The position numbers and the translations under genes are program-made. A DNA stretch of 64,000 nt from Styela clava (taxonomy: Eukaryota > Chordata > Ascidiacea > Stolidobranchia > Styelidae): positions 8,246,001 to 8,310,000 of the forward strand of contig NC_135250.1 in assembly GCF_964204865.1 (NCBI RefSeq), written 5' to 3'. The first letter of the stretch is position 1; each line of letters begins with the position of its first letter. The notes beneath the pieces are model-generated. The model saw nothing but the letters and a program-made list of their open reading frames with translations. It was not told the DNA's origin and made no database searches. Positions 25,227-36,000 of the stretch are shown here, piece by piece.

Positions 25227-27156
25227 ATATTGCTTTGATTAAATACATTTTTTTTGTTCCATTTCAATTTTTTTTTCAATATTTTTTTAGCTTTTCCTTC
25301 CGTTGCCAACTGTATTGTGAATCACATCCCATCATGTTATTAAATTGAGAACATCTTGAAAACATTGTATTTATTTGTAAAAAATTATAATACTTGCTGA
25401 AAAAAATTATAAAATTTGCTGCTTTTATGTTTAACCCGGTAATGCATACAAATCAGTTGGTAGTAGGATGTGACAGCATCGGAATAACTGAAAATTATAG
25501 AATATTGTATTTTATGGTTTCATTATACTTGGCTAGACTAAATAGTAATAAAGCGCGAAAAGGTAATTACTGTGGATGTATAATTACATCATGATTGTTC
25601 TACTGCTACTGATAAACATAATCCGTGATCACGAATAACGTTGCACCAAATAATTTTCTGTACTGCACAATAATGATTTTTTTATTAAATCGTTGGCTCA
25701 AACGAATGCTACAACGTGTTAAGGGGAATTATCTTATTAACTGAAATCCTTATTAACATATGATTGCCGTTGGAACATATAAGTACGCCATGCATAAAAA
25801 TGTATTCAATAACCAAATTTGAAGTAGCCATATTCTCTCATTTGGATATGAACTCGGGAATTTTTATTAAAATAGGGTTGTGTGTTTGACATACAGGTTC
25901 GAGCTGTCTTTTATATCCTCGATGTCTTTCAATTACCTCAGTTTTTCTATCTGAAACCAAATGAACAGTTTTTGTGTATTACTTTTAACATATAATGTTT
26001 TTGTAATTTCTGCCATTGCACAACTTTTACGGTGTCAAATCAAAACAATTTTCGTCTAATATATGTCAGAATCCCATACTGTCTAGTTTGTTTACATTTC
26101 GAGGTGATTAGTTTATATTTCGGCTTGAGGTAATAATTTGAGCTCAATGAAGTATGTCTAATTTAATATAATTCGAATTAATGACCAATAAAAACAGAGA
26201 CGAGGCCTAGAAAACCACAAACCGAATCCGTCTTTTAACCTGTGACTGTGAGGATACAGCAAAATCAAAAGCAAACGAAAGGGAAATGTTCGGGCATCCT
26301 GATTTTTTTTGCTGCGCAGATGTCCATTGTCTTATGCTTGATACCTTGTAATGTAATATGCATGCTACTATCATCCGTCTTCAATAGCAGTTCGTGTTTT
26401 TTTAGATATATTTTTTGTAGATTTAATCTTGCAATCGATCGCTGTACTTGGAAATGTTAATAAAATAAAGAAAAATTTGAGCATTTTATCTTACTTAATG
26501 GTTTGATAATGCAATCTGCAATTTTAGGTACCTAGGCTGTTTACAGTTCACAAAGCCTGGTTACCGCTTGATTGTTTATTTAAGTTGAAGTTCTTTTTTT
26601 TAATAAGTGTCGTTATCTTATCAAATCACAGTTTAATGCTCGTATATATATCCGTTTTACCAGTATGATTCACGTCGTTACGCGTAGCGTGAGATGGCTG
26701 TAATCAATATCTTAGCAGTCCTCGTTTATGGCAGCACCTGTAATTGTCGATGGGAACAGAATCATTTTAGTCAGAGAAGGAATAATTTTATTTTAAAATA
26801 GATTGAAGGGGGAGGAAACATGCGCAAAAGGATAATGACGCAAGCAATAATGAATTTTTACATTTTTTTTTTCAAGAACGATTACTGAAAAGATTGCTAA
26901 ATATTGGATTTCAGATAATCTTAAAAACATATGCAACTTAAAACGTCCAAAATGAGTTTTCATGCCACATTAGGAAAAGACGGTATTGTGCATTACCTGT
27001 TCAAATTGTAATAGCTTGAACAGTCATTTCAGTAATAAAAAAAAGGCGTACGACAAGACAAAAACGTAAATACTTGTCAACTTGCCCGGCAATTACAGGC
27101 ATAATAAACATTATTGAAATGTTTAGAAAAATGCATAGAGTGCATAATTGCTATAG
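25227..27156. other. non-coding stretch, no supported gene
   Basis: AT-rich spacer with short chance frames only. I found no transposon ends or RNA genes before the MITE at 27157. Confidence 0.5.
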
Positions 27157-27655
27157 CAGGGGTCACCGACACGGTGCCCGCGGGCACCAAGTCGTCCGTA
27201 AGGACCACATGTATGTTCTAAAATTTGCTCAAGTAATGGCGTTTATCCATAAGCTGCATCTATGAATGCTATGCTTGTTCAAATCACACTTAGATAAAAA
27301 CTGGAAATTGCAATATATATATATAGTGATTATTGTAACGAACGACCTTATCTATATGTGACCTCAGTAATGTCAGGGGTCATTTAATACTGTGCCAGCT
27401 TGAGCCATGCGTGCTATTCATTTCCGATTCTTTCGTGAATATGGACATATTAAGCGTTGCTGAGCAACGTTCAGCCTTGATGCTGGACAGATGGAGCTTG
27501 AAAATGTTACAGCGCAAAATGACCTTCACCTCAAAGCCTATTAGGGTGTGCCAAACTTATGGGGCCTAGTTAACAGGTTTCCCCCCAACTTGGTTGAAAA
27601 AAAGATATTCATGATTGGTTAAATGTGTTTGTAAAATAGAGGTTGGTGACCCCTG
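27157..27655. mobile_element. hAT-type MITE (499 bp) between 7TM genes B and C
   Basis: The left end is CAGGGGTCACCGAC and the right end is GAGGTTGGTGACCCCTG, whose complement starts CAGGGGTCACCAAC. These match the hAT terminal motif over at least 13 of 14 bases. The 8-bp flanks TGCTATAG and TGGTATAT agree at six positions, an eroded target duplication. A short GC-rich palindrome, GGTGCCCGCGGGCACC, sits just inside the left end. No transposase frame is present, so it must have been moved by an enzyme encoded elsewhere. Confidence 0.75.
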
Positions 27656-28748
27656 TGGTATATTAAACTCAATTACGGCTATTAGTATGGTACGAGAAGA
27701 TGAACTATCAGTTGACGGATCAAACGCAATTTACACATTAAAATTTCATAAGAATGTTGAATTGAAATTGCTCAAACTAGCTTTTATGAACGGTCATTAC
27801 ATGTTTACGTGGTCTTTAATATCTCGATCTCGAAATCAAAACGAATAAATATATATCCCTGAGGCATTTTCTCATTTGCCGCCGTTAATGAGCCCTTCTT
27901 CTTTACCAGTCATGACATCATCAGAAGTTATATTACAACAGGTCAGTTGGATTGATACGTCAAATCCGAAAGTCAGGTTTATTTAAGCAATTTTTTGAGC
28001 TATATTTAGAACGTGCACGTCATAAATCTTTCGCGGCGCTAATGTTACGTTTGTGCTAAAAACTTAGCGGTATCGAATAAGCGATAAACAAGTTGTTGAT
28101 ATCTAATGGTGCTTTTCTTCTACTAAAATGATTCACAACTCCATATTGGTATACTGCTGTTCAAAAAAGAAGCTTTATGTGACCAATATATATATATACC
28201 TTCATCCCCTTGAAAAGGATGCGTACACCAAAACCTGGGGAGATCGTTCAAATGGAGACTGGGTAGCGTATATCAACTCTCATTACTTACTTTGTATGAG
28301 TGGCATATTAACCGTGTTGTGCTGCAGCTTGATAGCAAAGACCAGAATCGTACCGGTTCGACACGGAATAACAAAGGCCGTTACCACAATTATACTCGTA
28401 AGATTACGAGTAGTATTTTCCCAACTGTTTTTATCTCCCAAGCCCTATTTACTGATGCATTATTCACAAAGCTTAAGTAACTAGTATGTCATAAATACAG
28501 AAGCTCAAATTATCTTGTCATGTTCAATAAGAGACGACCTCAGATAGCGTAACTAGTTGTTCCCCTCGGATGTTACCGATGTGAATGGTAAAGTCATGCG
28601 TTTCCATCGTTGTCAAATAAAGTTAGCAATTGAAATTTACCTATCTAGAACTTATTTTACACTTACAGAATACTTATTTTCTAAGTTTTGAGTACGTCTT
28701 ATCAATTTAGATAATACAATAGTTGCGCTGCACGAGGATCGAAGATAA
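27656..28748. other. 5' flank of 7TM gene C
   Basis: Non-coding as far as I can tell. A 118-codon plus-strand frame at 28128-28484 contains one hydrophobic stretch but no known motif, and it ends well before the next gene. I do not call it a gene. Confidence 0.45.
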
Positions 28749-29750
28749 ATGAATTCTACTGTCCCGACTAATGCTACGTTTAGCATAAACACAACAATTA
28801 CAGGATTTGGCAACAAAGGACTAACTGAATGGGAAACTTATCAGATATTTGCGGCAGCTTTAGCTGCAATATCTCTATACATTGCTGTTGCTCAAGTAAT
28901 GTATTGCTTTATAATTGTGAGACAGCGAAGAAAAAGAAAAATAGAGAGTAAAAGAGGCCATGGGTCAACATCAGAACCGCGCGATCTGTTCGTTAATACT
29001 CTAAACACGCTGGTAGTAATCGCAGCAGTATTCGCATTTATGCGATGCGGTTTTGATTTCTGTTGGGTCATGGAACGATTTACGGACCTCACTTGCGAAT
29101 TTTCGATCAAATTTAAGAAGACTTGTTACGCAATATCAATGCTATGTGTTTATCTAGTTTTGTGGCTTCGTCAAAGGATCTTTTACAGGAATCCGCATCT
29201 TGAACATTTGAGTACACGGACAGTGAGATTCATAAGCTGGAGCTTATCAGTGCTTTTGGTAACTGGAATTCTTTTTCTGGGTATTTTCTATCTCACTACA
29301 GCCATTTACGTTGGAACACCGAACGGATGTGCTGTTGTGAAAAATCCAATAACTGTAGTCAGGTGGTATCTGCTAATGTTTCTCATGGTACCCTTTCAAG
29401 TTTGTTTATTGGCGTTATACTCATATCCTCTAATAAAACACATGCTGGTATGTGACGCTATTGCAGGAAACGCAGATCACGTCATACCGCTAATAAGGAG
29501 AGCTGCTGTTGCCGCTGGATTCTGCGCACTCACGGACATTTCGTTTGCGGTCATTTTCCTTGTGTATGAGCAGGAAGAGATTACGCTGACCACTTTTCTT
29601 TATGACGTCAATGTTGTCATAAATGTGTTAGGTTTAATATTGTCTTTTCAGAACTGGCAAGTTAGACTTGTACCATGGCGAATGGGATTCGGTAGTAAGC
29701 GACGTGTGACAGAAGTCCACGTTAACCCTGCACCAAGTGAAACAATATAA
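28749..29750 (+). CDS. intronless orphan 7TM receptor-like protein C
   Basis: A 333-residue single-exon protein. An in-frame TAA sits immediately before the ATG, fixing the start. The N-terminus has three glycosylation sequons (Asn2, Asn8, Asn14). Predicted membrane segments lie at about 33-57, 83-108, 117-140, 160-186, 203-229, 246-273 and 280-300. Cys116 and Cys194 (VGTPNGC) are at the GPCR disulfide positions. FMRCGFDFCW occurs in TM2, LWLRQRIFY at the TM3 exit, TDISFA in TM6, YDVNVVIN in TM7, and SFQNW with RLVPW at the membrane exit. The first cytoplasmic loop and the tail are rich in Lys/Arg, consistent with the positive-inside rule. It is very similar to gene B and on the same strand about 3.6 kb downstream, so a local duplication is likely. 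The function is unknown. A chemosensory role would be a guess. Confidence 0.88.
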   Translation: MNSTVPTNATFSINTTITGFGNKGLTEWETYQIFAAALAAISLYIAVAQVMYCFIIVRQRRKRKIESKRGHGSTSEPRDLFVNTLNTLVVIAAVFAFMRCGFDFCWVMERFTDLTCEFSIKFKKTCYAISMLCVYLVLWLRQRIFYRNPHLEHLSTRTVRFISWSLSVLLVTGILFLGIFYLTTAIYVGTPNGCAVVKNPITVVRWYLLMFLMVPFQVCLLALYSYPLIKHMLVCDAIAGNADHVIPLIRRAAVAAGFCALTDISFAVIFLVYEQEEITLTTFLYDVNVVINVLGLILSFQNWQVRLVPWRMGFGSKRRVTEVHVNPAPSETI

Positions 29751-29966
29751 ACTAAATTATTTCAATTTCATAATGTGTTTTTATCATGCTTTGACAATAT
29801 CCACTGCCCTATCGCCATATTTTATATCCGAAACTTGTGTTGGTTTTTTACTTCTGAACTGAATTTTGTATTTTTATACCGGACGTAAAATTATTTATTG
29901 TATTATCTCTCATAATTGGTGGTCAGTGCTATTTGGTATACATAGTATAAACAAATGAATACATGA

Positions 29967-29972
29967 ATTAAA
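29967..29972 (+). promoter_or_regulatory. possible poly(A) signal ATTAAA for 7TM gene C
   Basis: ATTAAA, the commonest variant signal, lies about 217 nt after the stop at 29750. No canonical AATAAA is seen earlier in the flank. The assignment is weak. Confidence 0.3.
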
Positions 29973-30018
29973 CAATGATATTTATTTAAGTTCCGCATTC
30001 GGTTTGAATCACTCGTTT

Positions 30019-30064
30019 CCGTAGTTTAGTGTTCACAGAAGCCGTAGTTTAGTGTTCACAGAAG
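30019..30064 (+). repeat. perfect 23-bp tandem duplication
   Basis: A 23-bp unit beginning CCGTAGTTTAGTG and ending CACAGAAG occurs twice with no gap (30019-30041 and 30042-30064). Just downstream, the phrase GGCCTGAGARCAATG also occurs twice, near 30067 and 30112. This suggests a small locus prone to slippage in the 3' flank of 7TM gene C. Confidence 0.8.
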
Positions 30065-33000
30065 CAGGCCTGAGAACAATGCTTGAAAATAGCGACACGG
30101 AGTACTGTAAGGCCTGAGAGCAATGAGTTTGCTGAAAAAAGGCGTGCAGTACGGAATAAAAGTATTTCCATTCAAAGAAATAGAAAAATGTTGGCAACCA
30201 AATTTGCCCAAAAGTTTTATTTTAAATGTTTCCGAATTCCATGATTTGTATAGTCTATAATTTCTTCTTGGTTCTTGAGAGATTTTTTTCGCTATATCTA
30301 ACATGAAGAAGATGAAAAAATATTAACAAGATGCCCAATAATAACAAAACAATCAATAAGCATACTTCGTGTCAAATGAATGATCTCTTTTCTGTACACA
30401 AGAACAATCAGTGACCGAGAGCGCCATCTACCGGAGATGTCACAATGATAGTTGAAGATAATTAAAAAGAGGTGTCTGCCGATGGGGAGCACTAGCGATC
30501 CACGAAGCACCTGCCTTATCAAGCGCCCTGTAGAACCGCATCCCTGGTAGTAATCCAACAGACGTTTTTCCGTCGTCTAACTGAAGGAAAATTCTTTCTA
30601 CACTTGATGAGTTTGTGCTTACAATCTAGTTTTTGAGTTCATGACTAGCTTTTCGATTCAAAATATTGAGCCACCTCCCATACTGATAGGGGCTAATTTT
30701 AGGCAAGCCTATTGCAGACTATTCAGGGCCAAGAGGAAGATTTGCTCATCAACGACATATATCATGGCCAAGCTACATTTCATATTTGGTTGAATTCATA
30801 TTTGACTTTATGTGTATTGACTTCTTTTTAAAGTAATTTATATATATTTACGTTAACTGCTTACCATTTTTACATGTGCTCATCTATATGCCACATGGTG
30901 ACATGAATAAAACCTGAAAGTAGCATAGTTATTAGTTTAGTACCGGCAGACCTCATGGTATTAAAATTAGTTTTTTTGGTTTTGGTCGTTTTTGGTTTTC
31001 AATCCTTTATTAGGGAATGAATCATATACGAGTATATCGTTATCACGTGATCAAGAAACGTTTGAAATTTCATACCAAGAAGCGGTGTACATAATATAAT
31101 TTTTGTGACAATTTTCAATTATTTAACACAAAAGCGCGTAGGAGTACATTGTCCAAAACCATGTTTGACAACATTTTAGAGCCATTCATAAGGTTTGCGT
31201 TACCGTCTCGATTGCGTCCGCCATCTTTCTTTCGTCAATTGCTCTTTCTAAATTACACGAAATTGATGAAATGAACAACTAAAATCGATTGTGACGCAAC
31301 AATGATGATGTTGTGTTTCACAACAAATCCGTGTAGTTAGAAATAGTTCCCATACGGAGCTCTATTTACATTTGAGATCTGTTTTAGTGGAATCTGTTTA
31401 TCACATATTCATTTCCCAAGCATGGCGCCGGCTTTTAAGTACGCACCATGCTTGTTCAAAGACGATTTTCTTGGGAATTATTAATAGTTTTCAACTCCAA
31501 AAAACAATTCTCCTCTTGCGTATGCGCGCGTCCATGAGTCAGTTTGTTTTGGGTATTACAGAATGCTTTAGAATCGTGGAGCCACGCGCGATATTCTCAA
31601 CTAAAACAAAAGCACGGAAAGTTTTGTACCCTTACGTGTGATGTTGCCCTATAAAGCAGTGACCTATTTTGAAAACAGAAATTGTATAAAGATGGACAGT
31701 CTTATGATGTGGACATGGTGATCAGTATCACACAAACATCAATATTTTCGGTTGTACCTTCTAAATTCTCATTATTCTTGCTATTTTATCGTCATTTTTT
31801 TTTGGAAAATATATTTAATAAAAACACTCATTATTTTACGTGCCGCTACCCCGGCGAAATACAAATGATCAATGCATAAATAACTTGTATCTAAGTGATA
31901 CGGGCAAGCTTGATGTTTCTTCTTCATTGCGTTCTTATAACTTTTTCTTTTGTTAAACCATCTTACAGAAGGTAAAACAAAAAATGCCACTATTTCTTGG
32001 CGATCATATATATCAGACCAGTTCAAATACCTTCATGAGCATAACAGACCGCATTCTGCGACCCTTCTGGTAGGCAATGTCGGGAACAGCTGATAGAATG
32101 GTCACAGCAACTCAAAAATAAAACATATTTTCACAATTGGTAAAACACATTTCAAATGACTGCAGACAAAATATATACCGAACCAATATCGTCAAAGGAT
32201 TACTGAGTCAATAGTTCTTCCTTTAATTTTTATTTCATCTAATGACTTTTCGTCTATCCACATTACATATGTGTAATCCCTTTTCGCCCCTTTGATGCAT
32301 TGAAATTTCATCAAAAAGCAATCATCTAATGTTTCAATGATTTTGGGGTCTAAGCAGATAAAAAGATACCGACACAAATGAAACTGGTGGCTCAAATAAC
32401 CGCGACATGCGTTGCTTTTTACGACGGTAACACTATTCCCTTTGAAGGTGACATGGAAGTATCGGATAAATCTGTTCTCGGCGAGAGAGAAGGCGTATAA
32501 TTAGCAATGAGTAAGAATATATAGATGGATTTGGAATATTTATATTTACAATGGAATAAAATGTATAATTTATTCAAATACTCATGTTTCATATTGGTCA
32601 GCCTTGTTTAAATTGGGATATTTCCGAATATATTACTTTTGGAAAATTGGAAACCCTGCTTTACACATTGTTATTATTCCAATACCTTTGCAAAATTTTG
32701 ACATGATCCTTTGACGACGCTATCTCAAATTTTCAGGTCTAAATTTTTACAAACCAAAACAACTGAAATATGATATTGTTTACTATTAAAAATACAGTAT
32801 AATAACTACGTATCTTCAGCGTGTTGCGGATATCATGCACATTGGATTTTGACAAATTTGCATTTTGCTATATTCTTTAACATGGGTAATATCTGATATC
32901 AAAATGACTCGATTTGATTCATTATGTTGAGGCTCAAAAAAGCAACAACAACAGTGGAATTTTGCAGACTCAACCATGCCAATGTGCTATCATCGTGCAT

Positions 33001-36000
33001 CACAATGTCATAATATATGGTTGTTTATTGGTTGAATTTAAAATAATTTCGACGATGACAGCCATCCTCAAATTATGAGCACTTAACCCTTATTTCTACA
33101 TCTGAGTAAAACTATCGATCCCGAAATTAAATTACAGCTGTTTCCGTGTACTTGACATCAAAGACAAAATGGATGGTTTATGTTAGGCACACACTAAATT
33201 TAACCATAAATATTTCTCCTTTATTCTCTGAGTGAGCGATGAGAATAAATATCCAGTTTGTCTTCGTTAACGAGCGTCTTTTCAAGAATATATAATATTT
33301 AAACCATATTATATAATTTTTTTTAAATTTTGGGTGCGAATTACGCTTGGCCCGTTTTTTCGACATTTCAATAGGTATCGCAAAATTGGATTTGTGCATG
33401 AAAATTAATTCATTGTTGCCAGTTTTCCCGTAGTGTCAATGTGAGAATTAACAACTGGTTTTCTGCCAAATTTCCTAACTATAACGATTTTGTGACAAAT
33501 CGGAATTCACAACATGTACTGATTTCAAGCAACCCGTTAACATTCGACGGTGCTAACTATTCTTGTCCAAATTGCGCTGAAAAATTGCTGTGGTTCCACT
33601 AAAACAACTGTTAGTTTTTCCTGTAATCCTCCAAGCCAAACTCTTTTTTCTACATTAAGCAATGTTTCAATTTTACGTATAAAAGACCACTTATCGACTC
33701 GAGCTTTTGAATTGATATTTTTCCTATTAAGCTATAATGACAGATATTGTTTGCGAATTTTATTCGGATTCCATCACAATAGTTTGCACAAATCAACATA
33801 TTTTAAAGAGAGGTTGTAATGAATAATTCTAGAATATCAAACTTCTCAGATGCGATTCGAAGGTATGAGCTTGTATTATAATTGCAATGTGTTTAGTGTC
33901 CGGTTCGTCGTATTGAAAAAAATATGAAGCTTTTCCCAATGAACGGGGCGTTTGGGTACAGTAACCATTACCGCAAAAAAAACAGTCATCCATCAAAGAT
34001 AAACCCAGGGAGAAAACGTGTGGTAAAACATGGACGAACGAAGTAGGTTATCTTAAAACTAATCTCTCTCACATACGTTGAGTAATCTCTCCGAATACCA
34101 ATTTGACGTTTTCTAAGAAGCAAAATATTTTTACCGACCACTATTAGCTTATTATTATGTATGTATATATGAGGAATATAAAATCGTACTTTTCTATGTT
34201 CAAAGTATATATGCATCATTCGTGAACGAGGAAATATCGTCGAAAACGCTGAAAGGTTATATCTTAATGCGTTATTATTTTTAAGTCTTTGGTGAAGTTT
34301 TGCTCATGCCAAAGTGTCAAGTAATTTTGAAAATTAGGAATCATTTTCACATTCACTTTCTTAACTACTTTCCTTTAATATTTTTTTGGTTCCCAAGAAG
34401 ACGAAATTAAATCACGCTGCAATTATTGGTTTTGTTTATTATATTTTTGTGATGCTAAATCACAGAATCATTATAATCTTATGAAGGGTTTAGAAGTATG
34501 ATTAGATTTTCGAAGATTGATATCATAACAAGTGATACTGATTCTCATATTTTGAGTTTTATTTGGTAGAAACCATTACTGAACGCAACATTATCATACA
34601 ATACAAAATCATTGTTGGTCGCAATGCCAGTATTTTGTTCGTTTGTTTGTCACTGACGAATGTATGAGAATCAGATTTTGTACCCGAACACAAAAACTTT
34701 TTTAATTTTGAGATCCCAACTGCAAGATAAATTGAAGCCTGAAGACAAATTCAATTAGCCCGATATCATGTCATATCGTGATTAAAATCACATGTGTATT
34801 CTCATATGTTAAAAAAAAGTCAAGGCAGACGCTGACCACAGCATCCTGCGGCTGACATGTTTACGTGAAGCCGCGCTAAAAAACGGGTTTTATTTAAGTA
34901 AAACATCTGGTGTGTAAAAAATTCGATGAAAAATTTGAATAAACAGACAAACTGACTTGTCTCGTGGGAACTATTTCATTTTTCGTTCTGTTAATCAGTG
35001 ACATCTTGGCATATGATAGAAAAAGATTAATCAACCGAACAAAATCTGGCATAGGTCGTGAATTTATTTTTTCAGGCATATACAACGCAAATACAGCTAG
35101 TCAGGTGGCAACAGCTTTATACATAGGCTGCTGTAATGTTGACATGGTGATTGCATTGCATTGTAAATTCGCCATCTATATATTCAAACTATACATACCC
35201 ACTTCAATTTTACAAACCGACTAAATAAACTGGTTTATATAGTAATTCTGCAACACGGGCGGCGTATTATGCTGATGGATCATAATAATAATTTCAATTA
35301 TTCGAATTTTATTTTATAAATGTTGAAATGTTTGATTATCTATCTCCCCTATGACTTTTAAATTGGACATATTTGCACATACTTCATTGTTAATTTTTAT
35401 ACACTGCTCAGCGACGACATTACATCGAAGTTGTAAAGAAGAGGAAAAAAGCCGAACCGGGTCCATGTCAAAATGTGATCACATATATAGAATGTGGAGG
35501 TGTAAAAAACTGAACGTTATTTTAGGTTCAAAGTGAGAAAAAGGATGTGACACAGCCTAAAGTTTCCAACAATCCAATGACCCAATTTGGAAATAATAAT
35601 AGTACTTGACCGCATATTCGATAATTGTGAGATATTACTCAGAAACTATTTCCGTCATTGTCTTGAACAAGATGACGTCATCGCCATATGTGATTGGCGC
35701 GAATCGCTCTCTCATACGTCACAGAACGTTGGCGCTCCGGTCATGGAGTCGAAAGTTCACTATTTGATAAACCCAAGCACATTTGTCGCTTATCTCATGA
35801 CAATAATAAGATAGATGGTTTGAAATAAAGGCGTTTTTGTATGAAATCACGATATGATATTCAACACAATTTTTTTCCTGTATTAAACCTGTGTCATTGA
35901 TAAAACACACTGTTTATGCGTGTTTTATCATTGGCATGTCCCCAATTTATGGTACACCATTTTGGCACTTATGTTACATCTATTATGTAAATCCACTTAA

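Noticed and set aside
28128-28484. 118-codon plus-strand frame upstream of 7TM gene C
   Set aside because: It has one hydrophobic stretch but no motif shared with the 7TM family and no splice link to it.
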